NCBI RefSeq assembly: GCF_042138895.1
Contig: NZ_JBHIKW010000003.1
Coordinates: 446,954-510,953 of the forward strand
Length of the DNA stretch: 64,000 bases
Source: Cedecea selenatireducens
GTDB taxonomy: Bacteria > Pseudomonadota > Gammaproteobacteria > Enterobacterales > Enterobacteriaceae
Reading direction: 5' to 3'
In this document: positions 25,106-34,483 of the stretch, in pieces
Position numbering within the stretch: position 1 is the first letter of the stretch
How the letters are laid out: each line of letters begins with the position of its first letter
Made by a program: the position numbers and the translations under genes
The notes under the pieces: model-generated
What the model was told of the DNA's origin: nothing
Databases searched by the model: none
The model's input: the letters and a program-made list of their open reading frames with translations, nothing else

Positions 25106-25340
25106 TGTCATCTCCTCATCGTTCGGTTTAGGGTTTTGCATCCTCATTGTCGGATGCTGAATTTCTGGAAAACATCCAATATCTGCTGGATGTAGAAATA
25201 ATTGTAGTCAAGGATTTCGGGTTACATATAAAACTCAGAATCTTTAACCATTTTCAAAATCAGCGGCACGCGGACTCCCCGCCTTAAAAGCGGGAAATCA
25301 GCATGATAGATGAGAAGTTAACGAGGATCAGAAAACGCGA

Positions 25341-26675
25341 TCAATGGTCGCCATGCGCGGCAAACCAGGTGTTATTGCGCCAGTGGCGCCGCCAGATATA
25401 ACCGAGCGACAGGCCGCGCAAAGCCAAAAATACCGCCAGCGACAACCATAAAGCGTGGTTGCCAAACAGCGGCAGCGTAAGCAGCGTCACGCCAAAGCCC
25501 AGGGCGGCAACCGCCATGCTGTTTCGCATCTCGGCCCCGCGCGTGGCACCAATAAACATCCCGTCCAGCAGGTAGCACCAGACGCCCACCATCGGCAATA
25601 TCACCTGCCAGGCAAGGTAGCGGTCGGCCTGCTGACGCAGCTCCGGCAAGGATGTCAGCAGCGCGACGATGTGTTCTCCGGCAACGGCATAGAGAGCGGC
25701 AAACGCCACCGCGACCAACCCGGCCTGCCTGCACGCTGCGCCCCAAACCTCCAGCAGTTGCCCACGGTTACGTGCGCCGTAGGCCTGGCCAGAATGAGCT
25801 TCCACCGCATAAGCGAAGCCGTCCAGCGCGTAGGCGGTGAAGGTCAGCAGCGTCATCAGCACGGCGTTCACCGCCACAATTTCGCTGCCGAGACGTGCGC
25901 CAAAGATGGTGATGGAGGCAAAGCATATTTGCAGCAGCAGCGAACGCAGCATGATGTCGCGGTTCAGTGCCAGCAGCTTGCGTAGATCCCCCTGCCAGGC
26001 CGTTTTAAGGCGTGCCCAGCTAATGCCGCGCAGCTTCAGGACTTTGTGCACCATCAGCAGGCCGATGAAAAACGTGGCGTATTCAGACACCGCCGTCGCC
26101 AGCGCCGCCCCCTGCACGTTCATGTGCAGCCCCATCACCAGCCAAAGATCGAGCACGATATTGATAAGGTTTCCCACCACCAGCAGGATCACCGGTGCCC
26201 GCGCATACTGAACGCCCAGCAGCCAGCCCAACAGCACGAGGTTAGCCAGCGATGCGGGGGCACTCAGCCAGCGGATCTCCAGGAAACGACGAGCCTGATA
26301 CAGCACCTCTTCGTTGCCGCCAACGACGTGCAGCGCGAGGGTGATCAGTGGATAACGCAGTAGCACGATGGCAAGCCCGGCGATCAGCGCCAGCATCAGC
26401 GGCTGAACCAGCGCGCGCGCCAGCCGCTGTGGATCGTTTGCGCCAAACGCCTGCGCCGTTAATCCGGTGGTGCTCATACGCAGAAACAGCAGCAGCATAA
26501 ACAGGAAGCTGGTCGCCGTAGCGCCGATAGCCACGCCGCCGAGATAGGTCGGGCTGTCGAGATGGCCGATGACGGCGGTGTCAACCAGGCCCAGCAGCGG
26601 CACGGTAATATTGGAAAAAATCATCGGCAGCGCCAGTCGCCAAAGCGCACCATCCGTTGACGAGAAGAATCGCAT
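25341..26675 (-). CDS. dinF: MATE family efflux protein DinF
   Basis: A 444-residue inner-membrane protein with about 12 hydrophobic segments, starting MRFFSSTDGALWRLALPMIFSNITVPLLGLVDTAVIGHL, which is the DinF subclass of MATE transporters. It exports oxidants or other small compounds in exchange for cations. It lies 75 bases after lexA on the same strand and is part of the SOS-induced lexA-dinF operon. Confidence 0.95.
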   Translation of the reverse strand: MRFFSSTDGALWRLALPMIFSNITVPLLGLVDTAVIGHLDSPTYLGGVAIGATATSFLFMLLLFLRMSTTGLTAQAFGANDPQRLARALVQPLMLALIAGLAIVLLRYPLITLALHVVGGNEEVLYQARRFLEIRWLSAPASLANLVLLGWLLGVQYARAPVILLVVGNLINIVLDLWLVMGLHMNVQGAALATAVSEYATFFIGLLMVHKVLKLRGISWARLKTAWQGDLRKLLALNRDIMLRSLLLQICFASITIFGARLGSEIVAVNAVLMTLLTFTAYALDGFAYAVEAHSGQAYGARNRGQLLEVWGAACRQAGLVAVAFAALYAVAGEHIVALLTSLPELRQQADRYLAWQVILPMVGVWCYLLDGMFIGATRGAEMRNSMAVAALGFGVTLLTLPLFGNHALWLSLAVFLALRGLSLGYIWRRHWRNNTWFAAHGDH

Positions 26676-26750
26676 GGGAATGATCCAGAGGAAAATAGAG
26701 GGGTTTAAAGCGGGTGGTACAGCAGGTTTACCGCACCACCAGAAGACGTG

Positions 26751-27359
26751 TTACAGCCATTCACCGTTGCGGATCACCCCGACGGCCAGACCTTCAATGC
26801 TAAAGTTCTGCTCGCGAAGATCGACCACAATAGGCTGGAATTCGCTGTTTTCAGGCAGCAGATGCACGGTGTTACCCTGCTTTTTCAGGCGTTTCACGGT
26901 GACTTCATCGTCGATACGCGCGACAACGACCTGGCCGTTACGCACGTCCTGCGTTTTGTGAACCGCAAGCAAATCGCCGTCCATGATGCCGATATCTTTC
27001 ATCGACATGCCGCTGACGCGCAGCAGGAAATCGGCATTCGGTTTAAACAGCGACGGGTCAACCTGGTAGTGGCCTTCGATGTGCTGCTGTGCCAGCAGCG
27101 GCTCACCGGCGGCCACACGGCCTACAAGCGGCAGGCCGCTTTCTTCTTCAACCAGCAAACGAATGCCGCGTGATGCACCGGAAACAATCTCGATGGCACC
27201 TTTACGCGCCAGCGCTTTGAGATGCTCTTCAGCGGCGTTTGGAGAACGGAACCCCAGACGTTGTGCAATTTCGGCGCGCGTAGGTGGCATGCCGGTCTGG
27301 TTGATATGATCCCGAATGAGATCAAACACCTCTTGCTGCCTGGTAGTTAGTGCTTTCAT
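26751..27359 (-). CDS. lexA: SOS repressor LexA
   Basis: This 202-residue repressor of the SOS regulon is cleaved upon RecA activation. The DNA-binding domain is MKALTTRQQEVFDLIRDHIN through RAEIAQRLGFRSPNAAEEHL. The self-cleavage bond A84-G85 lies in RVAAGEP, and the catalytic Ser 119 (GMSMKD) and Lys 156 (VTVKRLKK) are present. Length equals E. coli LexA. Two LexA boxes precede it for autoregulation, and dinF follows. Confidence 0.99.
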   Translation of the reverse strand: MKALTTRQQEVFDLIRDHINQTGMPPTRAEIAQRLGFRSPNAAEEHLKALARKGAIEIVSGASRGIRLLVEEESGLPLVGRVAAGEPLLAQQHIEGHYQVDPSLFKPNADFLLRVSGMSMKDIGIMDGDLLAVHKTQDVRNGQVVVARIDDEVTVKRLKKQGNTVHLLPENSEFQPIVVDLREQNFSIEGLAVGVIRNGEWL

Positions 27360-27367
27360 TCCGCCCC

Positions 27368-27404
27368 CTGGGTGTTTATACAGTTATGCTGTGAGTATAT
27401 ACAG
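27368..27404. promoter_or_regulatory. two LexA boxes upstream of lexA
   Basis: Box 1 is CTGGGTGTTTATACAG (27368-27383), and box 2 is CTGTGAGTATATACAG (27389-27404), a full consensus CTGT-N8-ACAG. Spacing and sequence match the tandem boxes of E. coli lexA. Confidence 0.95.
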
Positions 27405-27468
27405 CCCCGGGCGAATTTGAAACCACAAATTAAGCAAAAAACCAGCGACTTAAACTATTCTGGAAGGA

Positions 27469-27837
27469 CTATCGCAAATGTGACCAAAGCAAGGTGGCCC
27501 AGGTCGCAACCGCAAGAATAATCGCTATCAATACCGCGGCTGAACCCATATCTTTGGCTCGCCCTGAAAGCTCGTGGTAGTCGGTGCCCACACGGTCGAC
27601 CAGCGCTTCAATGGCGCTGTTAAGGATCTCGACAATCATCACCAGCACCACCGAGCCAATCAGTAAAATGCGGGTGATAGGATCAACGTCCAGCCAGCAG
27701 GCAATGCCGATGGCAATAACCGCCGCAACGCCTTCCTGACGAAATGCAGCTTCGTTGATCCAGGCCGCTCGCAGTCCCTTCCATGAGTAGCCTGCAGCCT
27801 TAATAATGCGGGTGATGCCGGTGGTATTATTCGCCAT
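27469..27837 (-). CDS. dgkA: diacylglycerol kinase
   Basis: A 122-residue integral inner-membrane enzyme that phosphorylates diacylglycerol, recycling the lipid left by osmoregulated glucan synthesis. It starts MANNTTGITRIIKAAGYSWK; three membrane segments and the conserved EILNSAIEALVDRVG and GRAKDMGSAAV are visible. The ATG at 27837 gives exactly the E. coli length; the upstream in-frame extension to 27942 is rejected. It is divergent from plsB, another phospholipid gene. Confidence 0.96.
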   Translation of the reverse strand: MANNTTGITRIIKAAGYSWKGLRAAWINEAAFRQEGVAAVIAIGIACWLDVDPITRILLIGSVVLVMIVEILNSAIEALVDRVGTDYHELSGRAKDMGSAAVLIAIILAVATWATLLWSHLR

Positions 27838-27968
27838 TAAAGGAAACCTTTTTAAATATTGAGCGTCAATGCTCATTGAGTCTAAATCGCAGCGCCACAG
27901 AAATTCCCCAGAGTTTCTGATATCCTTGCGGCGCATTTGCATTATTAACCTGAGGCTTTACATCATCT

Positions 27969-30398
27969 ATGTCAGGCTGGCCAAGAATTTACTACAAATT
28001 ACTGAATTTACCATTAAGCGTTCTGGTAAAAAGCAAGTCTATCCCGGCCGATCCGCAAACCGAGCTCGGTCTGGATCCCTCACGCCCGATTATGTACGTC
28101 CTGCCCTACAATTCTAAGGCAGACCTACTGACGCTGCGTGCCCAATGCCTGGATCACGACCTGCCGGACCCGCTGGAACCTTTGGAAATTGACGGCGTAC
28201 TGCTGCCGCGCTACGTGTTTATCCACGGCGGCCCGCGCGTCTTTACCTACTACACGCCAAAAGAAGAGTCGGTAAAACTGTTCCACGACTATCTGGATCT
28301 GCACCGCAGCAACCCGGATCTCGATGTGCAGATGGTGCCGGTTTCCGTGATGTTTGGCCGCTCCCCAGGACGCGAGAAAGGGGAAATCAATCCGCCTTTA
28401 CGTACCCTGAACGGCGTCCAGAAATTCTTTGCGGTTTCGTGGCTGGGCCGCGATAGCTTTGTCCGTTTCTCTCCGCCGGTTTCGCTGCGCCGCATGGCGA
28501 CCGAACACGGCACCGACAAAATTATCGCCCAAAAACTGGCTCGCGTGGCGCGTACCCACTTTGCCCGCCAGCGCCTGGCCGCAGTAGGCCCACGTCTGCC
28601 GGTTCGCCAGGATCTCTTCAACAAGCTGCTGGCGTCAAAAGCGATTGCCCGCACGGTAGAAGACGAAGCCCGCAGCAAGAAAATCTCCCACGAAAAAGCG
28701 CAGCAAAACGCCGTCGCGCTGATGGAAGAGATTGCCGCCAACTTCTCCTACGAAGCCGTACGTTTAACGGACCGGGTTTTAGGCTTAACCTGGAACCGCC
28801 TCTATCAGGGCATTAACGTGCACAACGCCGAGCGCGTGCGCCAGCTTGCCCACGACGGCCACGAAATTGTCTATGTGCCCTGCCACCGCAGCCACATGGA
28901 TTATCTGCTGCTCTCCTACGTGCTTTATCACCAGGGGCTGGTTCCGCCGCATATCGCCGCCGGGATTAACCTGAACTTCTGGCCGGCCGGCCCGATTTTC
29001 CGCCGCCTGGGCGCCTTCTTTATTCGTCGTACCTTCAAGGGCAACAAGCTTTACTCTACGGTGTTCCGCGAGTACCTCGGCGAGCTGTTCAGCCGTGGCT
29101 ATTCCGTGGAGTACTTTGTCGAGGGTGGCCGTTCCCGTACCGGTCGCCTGCTGGATCCGAAGACCGGCACGCTGTCGATGACGATTCAGGCAATGCTGCG
29201 CGGCGGCACCCGTCCGATTACCCTGGTGCCGATTTACATCGGCTACGAGCACGTAATGGAAGTGGGCACTTACGCGAAAGAACTGCGCGGTGCGACAAAA
29301 GAAAAAGAGAGCTTCATGCAGATGGTTCGCGGCCTGAGTAAGCTGCGTAACCTGGGTCAGGGCTACGTTAACTTCGGTGAACCGCTGCCGCTGATGGCCT
29401 ACCTGAACCAGCATGTGCCGGAATGGAAAGATTCTATCGATCCGATTGAAGCGATTCGTCCCGCCTGGTTAACGCCGACGGTGAACAATATCGCCGCTGA
29501 CCTGATGGTGAGAATCAACAACGCAGGGGCGGCCAACGCCATGAACCTGTGCTGTACCGCGCTGCTTGCCTCACGCCAGCGCTCACTGACCCGTGAACAG
29601 CTCACCGAACAGCTGGACTGCTACCTGAACCTGCTGCGCAACGTCCCATATTCTCCGGACGCTACCGCCCCAACGGTCTCCGCAAATGCGCTGATCGACC
29701 ACGCCCTGCAGATGAACAAGTTCGAGGTGGAGAAAGACACCATCGGTGACATCATCATTCTGCCGCGCGAGCAGGCCGTGCTGATGACCTATTACCGCAA
29801 CAACATCATGCATATGCTGGTGTTGCCGTCGCTGATGGCGTCCATCATCACCCAGCATCGCCATATCTCACGTGCCGAGCTGCTTCGTCAGATAGAAGTC
29901 GTTTATCCGATGCTGAAGGCCGAGCTGTTCCTGCGCTGGGAAAAAAGCGAGCTGGGCAGAGAAATTGATGCGCTGATCGCGGAGATGGAACGTCAGGGGC
30001 TGGTGATGGTTGTTGACGATGAAGTGCAGATCAACCCTAACCGTTCTCGCACTCTGCAGCTTCTGGCAGCGGGCGTGCGCGAGACGGTTCAGCGTTATGC
30101 CATTACCTTCTGGCAGCTGAGCGCCAACCCGTCGATCAACCGCGGGACGCTGGAGCGTGAAAGCCGTACGGTGGCGCAGCGTCTGTCCGTTCTGCACGGC
30201 ATTAACGCCCCAGAGTTCTTTGATAAAGCCGTCTTTACCTCGCTGGTACTGACCCTGCGCGATGAGGGCTACATTAGCGATACCGGAGATGCAGACGCGA
30301 CCGAAACCATCAAGGTGTACCAGATGCTGGCAGACCTGGTGACCTCGGATGTACGTCTGACTATCGAGAGCTCAGCCTCCCAGGACGCTGTTTCCTGA
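27969..30398 (+). CDS. plsB: glycerol-3-phosphate acyltransferase
   Basis: An 809-residue membrane-associated enzyme that acylates glycerol-3-phosphate at position 1, the first step of phospholipid synthesis. It starts MSGWPRIYYKLLNLPLS; the catalytic HxxxxD motif is CHRSHMDYLLLSY near residue 306, followed by GINLNFWPAGPIFRR, FVEGGRSRTGR and ITLVPIYIGYE blocks. Two residues longer than E. coli PlsB, with most change in the last 200 residues. Confidence 0.97.
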   Translation: MSGWPRIYYKLLNLPLSVLVKSKSIPADPQTELGLDPSRPIMYVLPYNSKADLLTLRAQCLDHDLPDPLEPLEIDGVLLPRYVFIHGGPRVFTYYTPKEESVKLFHDYLDLHRSNPDLDVQMVPVSVMFGRSPGREKGEINPPLRTLNGVQKFFAVSWLGRDSFVRFSPPVSLRRMATEHGTDKIIAQKLARVARTHFARQRLAAVGPRLPVRQDLFNKLLASKAIARTVEDEARSKKISHEKAQQNAVALMEEIAANFSYEAVRLTDRVLGLTWNRLYQGINVHNAERVRQLAHDGHEIVYVPCHRSHMDYLLLSYVLYHQGLVPPHIAAGINLNFWPAGPIFRRLGAFFIRRTFKGNKLYSTVFREYLGELFSRGYSVEYFVEGGRSRTGRLLDPKTGTLSMTIQAMLRGGTRPITLVPIYIGYEHVMEVGTYAKELRGATKEKESFMQMVRGLSKLRNLGQGYVNFGEPLPLMAYLNQHVPEWKDSIDPIEAIRPAWLTPTVNNIAADLMVRINNAGAANAMNLCCTALLASRQRSLTREQLTEQLDCYLNLLRNVPYSPDATAPTVSANALIDHALQMNKFEVEKDTIGDIIILPREQAVLMTYYRNNIMHMLVLPSLMASIITQHRHISRAELLRQIEVVYPMLKAELFLRWEKSELGREIDALIAEMERQGLVMVVDDEVQINPNRSRTLQLLAAGVRETVQRYAITFWQLSANPSINRGTLERESRTVAQRLSVLHGINAPEFFDKAVFTSLVLTLRDEGYISDTGDADATETIKVYQMLADLVTSDVRLTIESSASQDAVS

Positions 30399-30410
30399 TT
30401 CGATAGAAAC

Positions 30411-30452
30411 TAAAAAGGCGGGTCGGCATTATGCGTCGACCCGCCTTTTTTA
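30411..30452. terminator. bidirectional terminator between plsB and ubiA
   Basis: AAAAAGGCGGGTCG pairs with CGACCCGCCTTTTT; the loop is about ten bases. The two genes converge on it. Confidence 0.9.
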
Positions 30453-30464
30453 TTGCCTGAGCAC

Positions 30465-31337
30465 TCAGAAATGCAGGTAGCTCAGTACCAGCCCAATAAA
30501 CAGTACCAGGCCCACGTAGTTGTTGTTCATAAACGCTTTAAAGCAGCCTTCACGCTCGCGCCTGGCGATGAGTTTTTGCTGATGAATAAACAATCCACCC
30601 GCCAGTAAAATTGACCAGTAGAACGCGCCACCCAGGCCGTTTAGCCAGCCAACTACTCCCATCAGCACCATGGTCGCGATTTGCAGCAGGCCGATAATCA
30701 GCTTGTCGTGACGGCCAAACAGAATAGCCGTCGACTTAATGCCAATCTTCAGGTCATCGTCACGATCGACCATTGCATACTGTGTGTCATACGCCACGGT
30801 CCAGCAAATATTCGCCAGGAACATCAGCCAGCAGCTGAGCGGCACAGACTCGCTAGCCGCGGCAAAGGCCATTGGTATAGACCAGCCGAAAGCCGCCCCC
30901 AGCACCACCTGAGGCAAATGCGTGTAGCGCTTCATAAACGGATACACCCATGCCAGCGCCAGCCCTGCTATCGACAGCAGGATAGTCATGGTGTTGAGCG
31001 TCAGCACCAGCAGGAAGGCAAGGCCCACCAGCACGACAAACAGGATCTTCGCTTCTTTCTCTGAAACCGCCCCGCTGGGCAACGGGCGCTGCGCGGTGCG
31101 CTTAACGTGGCCGTCGAACTTACGGTCGGCATAATCATTCACGACGCAGCCTGCGGCGCGCATCAGCCAGACGCCAGCGATAAAGACAATCAGGTTCATC
31201 AGCGACGGCAGGCCCGGCGTTGCAACCCAAAGCGCCCACAATGTTGGCCACAGCAACAGCAGAGCGCCGATTGGCTTATCGGTGCGCATCAACCGGTGGT
31301 AGGCCAGAAGCTTTCCCTGGTTAAGACTCCACTCCAT
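30465..31337 (-). CDS. ubiA: 4-hydroxybenzoate octaprenyltransferase
   Basis: A 290-residue inner-membrane prenyltransferase that joins the octaprenyl chain to 4-hydroxybenzoate in ubiquinone synthesis. Two Asp-rich motifs are visible: NDYADRKFD near residue 71 and DTQYAMVDRDDDLKIG near 190, along with about eight membrane segments. The ATG at 31337 overlaps the ubiC stop codon by one base and gives the E. coli length; a 32-residue in-frame extension is rejected. Confidence 0.97.
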   Translation of the reverse strand: MEWSLNQGKLLAYHRLMRTDKPIGALLLLWPTLWALWVATPGLPSLMNLIVFIAGVWLMRAAGCVVNDYADRKFDGHVKRTAQRPLPSGAVSEKEAKILFVVLVGLAFLLVLTLNTMTILLSIAGLALAWVYPFMKRYTHLPQVVLGAAFGWSIPMAFAAASESVPLSCWLMFLANICWTVAYDTQYAMVDRDDDLKIGIKSTAILFGRHDKLIIGLLQIATMVLMGVVGWLNGLGGAFYWSILLAGGLFIHQQKLIARREREGCFKAFMNNNYVGLVLFIGLVLSYLHF

Positions 31338-31846
31338 TATTTTTCCTCTTCGTACAGCGGAGACGCTGGCAAAAACAGTTCGGTCAGCAGCAGCGGTTTG
31401 CCGGAGAGTCTCAGCCGGGAGCGACGCCCCCAAAGTTCAGCGCTGCGGCCAATTTCGATGTAGTCGCGCGTCAGGGTTGATGAGCTAAACAGGTAACGCC
31501 CGAGCGGCGTATTGCCAAGCTTTTGCAAGGCCAACTCGGGACCCTCTAGCGTGGTTTCAGGCACAACGGTGCGCCCAAGTAGCCAGGGTTCATCATCACC
31601 ACAGAGAATAATTTCCCGCAGCCAGTAGCGCTCAGAAGCAGGCAATAGCCCGACTTCAGGCATATCACTGCCGGCCGGGAAAAAACCTTCGCGCACAATG
31701 CGGACGGTGACTTTGCTGCAGTGCTGTTCGAAGCGTTTCGTCATCGAATCTTCCAGCAAGAGCCAGTCAAGATAAGCGGAGCTAAGCCCTTGCGGGACCT
31801 CCGTAAAGAAATTCAGGGCGCGCAACGGCGACAGCGCGTCGGACAT
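31337..31846 (-). CDS. ubiC: chorismate pyruvate-lyase
   Basis: A 169-residue enzyme that splits chorismate into 4-hydroxybenzoate and pyruvate, the entry to ubiquinone synthesis. Conserved pieces are LDWLLLEDSMTKRFEQ, YWLREIILCGDDEPWLLGRTVVP, GPELALQKLGNTPLGRYLF and GRRSRLRLSGKPLLLTELFLP. The ATG at 31846 (MSDALSPLRALNF) with GGAGAG upstream is chosen; the frame is open to 31942 but that part does not match the family. Forms an operon with ubiA. Confidence 0.95.
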   Translation of the reverse strand: MSDALSPLRALNFFTEVPQGLSSAYLDWLLLEDSMTKRFEQHCSKVTVRIVREGFFPAGSDMPEVGLLPASERYWLREIILCGDDEPWLLGRTVVPETTLEGPELALQKLGNTPLGRYLFSSSTLTRDYIEIGRSAELWGRRSRLRLSGKPLLLTELFLPASPLYEEEK

Positions 31847-32010
31847 GGGAATACTCTCCGATATATAACCTGGAGGCATTGTAACGCAGAACATCCCCGT
31901 GGGGGCAGACAATGGCAGCACCCGCGGCAAATATCGCAACAATTGAGCAACAGAAGAGCAATCTTAGGTAAGGGAGTACAACCCCCCTGTGGCTCGAATT
32001 ATGACGGGGA

Positions 32011-32038
32011 AAAAAAAGGTGCGCCTGAGCGCACCAAT
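32011..32038 (-). terminator. terminator of malK-lamB-malM
   Basis: GGTGCGC (32018-32024) pairs with GCGCACC (32029-32035); on the minus strand it is followed by TTTTTTTT. Confidence 0.85.
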
Positions 32039-32068
32039 ACTTCAAGCATCAGCAACGTGGGGAGATGG

Positions 32069-33019
32069 TTACCCCTTGCCTTTTACACTGCTGATAAAAG
32101 TTTTACGGGCGGAGGTGGAACCCAGACGCTCGGCTTCATTCAGCAGTTTCAGGGCCTTATCGATGTCGCCTTTATCCACAGCCTGTTTAATCGCGCGGTT
32201 AAAATAGCTTTCCGTATCATTGAGCATCGGCTCGCTCTTCGCGGCCGGTGCCGGAGCAGGCGCGGCCACTGGCGCTGGAGCGGCAGCCGGTGCGGAGTAA
32301 GCCGTTGGCGGCGCTACGTTGCCCACGACAACAGGTTTCGCATCGGAACCACCGAAGATTTTGCCGATCATGATGTTGCCGCTGTTCTGTTCGGTTTTGA
32401 CCTGCACCGTCAGCGTACCTTGCCCACTGTGACGGGCAACCGGGTCGGCAACATCAGGAATGGCGTTGCTTGCCCCTTCGGCGTAGAGCTTCGCCGGGTT
32501 AATCATGCGGGTAGTTTCAGTCAGATCGTGTTTGGTGGTGTACACCAGCATATAGATCTGTTTCTGCCCCATCATCGGGGTCAGCTTCATGACGTTTTCC
32601 AGACGGTTGCCGGAGGTCATACCCGGCTTCTGGTACTGGAAGTAACTGCTCGGGAAGAAAGCAGAAGGCTGCATCTGCCCGTCGAGAATCAGGACGTTTG
32701 GCGCATAAACGCTTAAGTCTTTTACCAGGCTGGTCAGCGTGATTTCCAGTGAGCCCTGATCGGCTGGCAGTATGAATGCCGCCACGCTACCGGAGAGTTC
32801 ACCTACGTTAAGGCTGGCCGAAGAGGCACTCAGGACCACATCCTGGCTGACGGGCGGCATCAGCGGGACCCACGGCAGGCTCTGTAATTTTTCCGCAGGA
32901 ATAGACGGTGCGGTTGAGACGTTTTGCGGGTTAATCGCCGCGTTGGCGGCAAATGAGGCCGGCACGGACGATAAGCCCAGGACGGGAAGCAGGCAAAGCG
33001 CGAGAAGATGTTTTTTCAT
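32069..33019 (-). CDS. malM: maltose operon periplasmic protein MalM
   Basis: This 316-residue periplasmic protein of unclear function is part of the maltose regulon. It has a signal peptide (MKKHLLALCLLPVLGLSSVPASFA), an N-terminal domain starting NPQNVSTAPSIPAEKL..LPW, and a middle strand-rich domain. A long Ala/Pro linker (SAPAAAPAPVAAPAPAPAAK) precedes a helical C-terminal segment, LLNEAERLGSTSARKTFISS. The linker makes it slightly longer than E. coli MalM. Last gene of malK-lamB-malM. Confidence 0.94.
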   Translation of the reverse strand: MKKHLLALCLLPVLGLSSVPASFAANAAINPQNVSTAPSIPAEKLQSLPWVPLMPPVSQDVVLSASSASLNVGELSGSVAAFILPADQGSLEITLTSLVKDLSVYAPNVLILDGQMQPSAFFPSSYFQYQKPGMTSGNRLENVMKLTPMMGQKQIYMLVYTTKHDLTETTRMINPAKLYAEGASNAIPDVADPVARHSGQGTLTVQVKTEQNSGNIMIGKIFGGSDAKPVVVGNVAPPTAYSAPAAAPAPVAAPAPAPAAKSEPMLNDTESYFNRAIKQAVDKGDIDKALKLLNEAERLGSTSARKTFISSVKGKG

Positions 33020-33118
33020 TGTTTTATCCTCGAAGCGAACCCGCCTCCTTCAGGCAAAAAAGAGACGGGTCAGGCATGTGAAACTGGCGGGCGCTATGCA
33101 CCCGCACAGCGGGTTAAC

Positions 33119-34441
33119 TTACCACCAGACTTCCATCTGAGCACCGAAGGTCACTTCGCTGTCGTTGCCACGGCTGAAAGTACGGGCGCTGGTATCGCTG
33201 AAAGCAGTACCGGATGAGGCATTTGCCACGTAGTTGGCATCACCCACATTGCCGGAAGAGTAACCCCACTTCTCATCCCACTTGGCGTAGGTCGCGAAGA
33301 CGCGGATGGCCGGACGAGACCAGATGCTGTTCCCCGCCTGCCACTGTTGTGCCAGGGTAATTTTGTACTGGTTGTTGCTCTTGTCGGTCAGCTGAGACTT
33401 CACGTTGTCATAGCCAACTTCCAGCAGGGTGCTCATGATTGGCGTCCATTTGTACATAGGACGAACGCCCACGGTCCACCACTTGGTGCCGTTGCTATCA
33501 TCGCGGTTGATATCCTGGTACATACCCACATACATCAGGCCCCAGGTATCGTTGAAGTCGATAGCACCGTGGTCGATCACGCGCAGCATTTTGCCGTCGT
33601 TGTTTTTGGAGGTATCAGGACGTCCGGTACCGTTGGTTTGTGCCATCGCATTGGTGCCGTACTGCACCACAAATTTGTTCAGGCTGGTGCCAAGGAAGGT
33701 CTGAGTATGTTCCACGGTACCCAGCCAGCCATTGGAGGTAGCATTCTGATCGACTGAATCGTAGTGATCGGTATTATTTGCACGACCGTAATCAAAACCG
33801 ACTTCCAGAGAACCGCCTGGGTTCACTTCCATCTGGCCTAAACGGATATCGAAGATGTCATTCGACTTGTTTTTCTTACGGGTTTCGCCGTCGATAAAGG
33901 CCTGAGAACCGCCAGCTTCACCGTTACGGGTTGCGGCCAGGGAGAGTTTACCGAAGCCCAGGTTGATGTCTTCAAGACCGGCACCCGGACCTGAAACGTC
34001 CCAGTAGTAGAAGTCGATCATGTGCACGTCATGACGTTTGTAGTAACGCTTACCTGCCCAGATGTTGGCCCCCGGCAGCGCGTCAATCAGGTTTTTACCC
34101 ACCACGTTCATCTGGCGCACGCGCGGACCACCGTTGGTGTCCTCGTCATCGTTCAGCTGGTCGGTGGCGTAACCAATCATGGTGTCAACGTAGAAGCTTT
34201 TTTCACCTTCTTGCCAAACCTGCTGACCTAACTCAACTTCAGCATAAGTTTCGCACTCGTTACCCAGACGGTATTTAGAGCCAGCACCTGTCGCTTTAAA
34301 ACACTGCTGCTCGCCGCCGCTACCTGTCCAGCCAATACCTGAACGTGCATAACCCTTGAAATCAACGGCGCCAGCCTGTGCAGACACAATGCCTGCAATA
34401 ACGGCGACCGCCAGTGGGAGTTTGCGCAGAGTAATCATCAT
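33119..34441 (-). CDS. lamB: maltoporin LamB
   Basis: A 440-residue outer-membrane trimeric porin for maltose and maltodextrins. Signal peptide MMITLRKLPLAVAVIAGIVSAQAGA is followed by VDFKGYARSGIGWTGSGGEQQCF, and the sequence ends EVTFGAQMEVWW with an aromatic C terminus. Core strands (YYKRHDVHMIDFYYWDVSGPGAGLE, IWSRPAIRVFATYAKWDEKWGY) are strongly conserved, while surface-loop stretches near residues 80-100 and 170-190 differ from E. coli as recalled. ATG 34441 is chosen to match MMITLRKLP. Second gene of the malK operon. Confidence 0.97.
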   Translation of the reverse strand: MMITLRKLPLAVAVIAGIVSAQAGAVDFKGYARSGIGWTGSGGEQQCFKATGAGSKYRLGNECETYAEVELGQQVWQEGEKSFYVDTMIGYATDQLNDDEDTNGGPRVRQMNVVGKNLIDALPGANIWAGKRYYKRHDVHMIDFYYWDVSGPGAGLEDINLGFGKLSLAATRNGEAGGSQAFIDGETRKKNKSNDIFDIRLGQMEVNPGGSLEVGFDYGRANNTDHYDSVDQNATSNGWLGTVEHTQTFLGTSLNKFVVQYGTNAMAQTNGTGRPDTSKNNDGKMLRVIDHGAIDFNDTWGLMYVGMYQDINRDDSNGTKWWTVGVRPMYKWTPIMSTLLEVGYDNVKSQLTDKSNNQYKITLAQQWQAGNSIWSRPAIRVFATYAKWDEKWGYSSGNVGDANYVANASSGTAFSDTSARTFSRGNDSEVTFGAQMEVWW

Positions 34442-34483
34442 TCTATCTCCTGAGATCATTGCTTTTCTTTTTTATGGGAATGC

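Noticed and set aside
25106..25340. Small RNA or gene between yjbJ and dinF
   Set aside because: Several short inverted repeats (GCATCC/GGATGC, CATCCA/TGGATG, CCCGC/GCGGG) occur but none has a T-run or promoter arrangement that supports a defined RNA.
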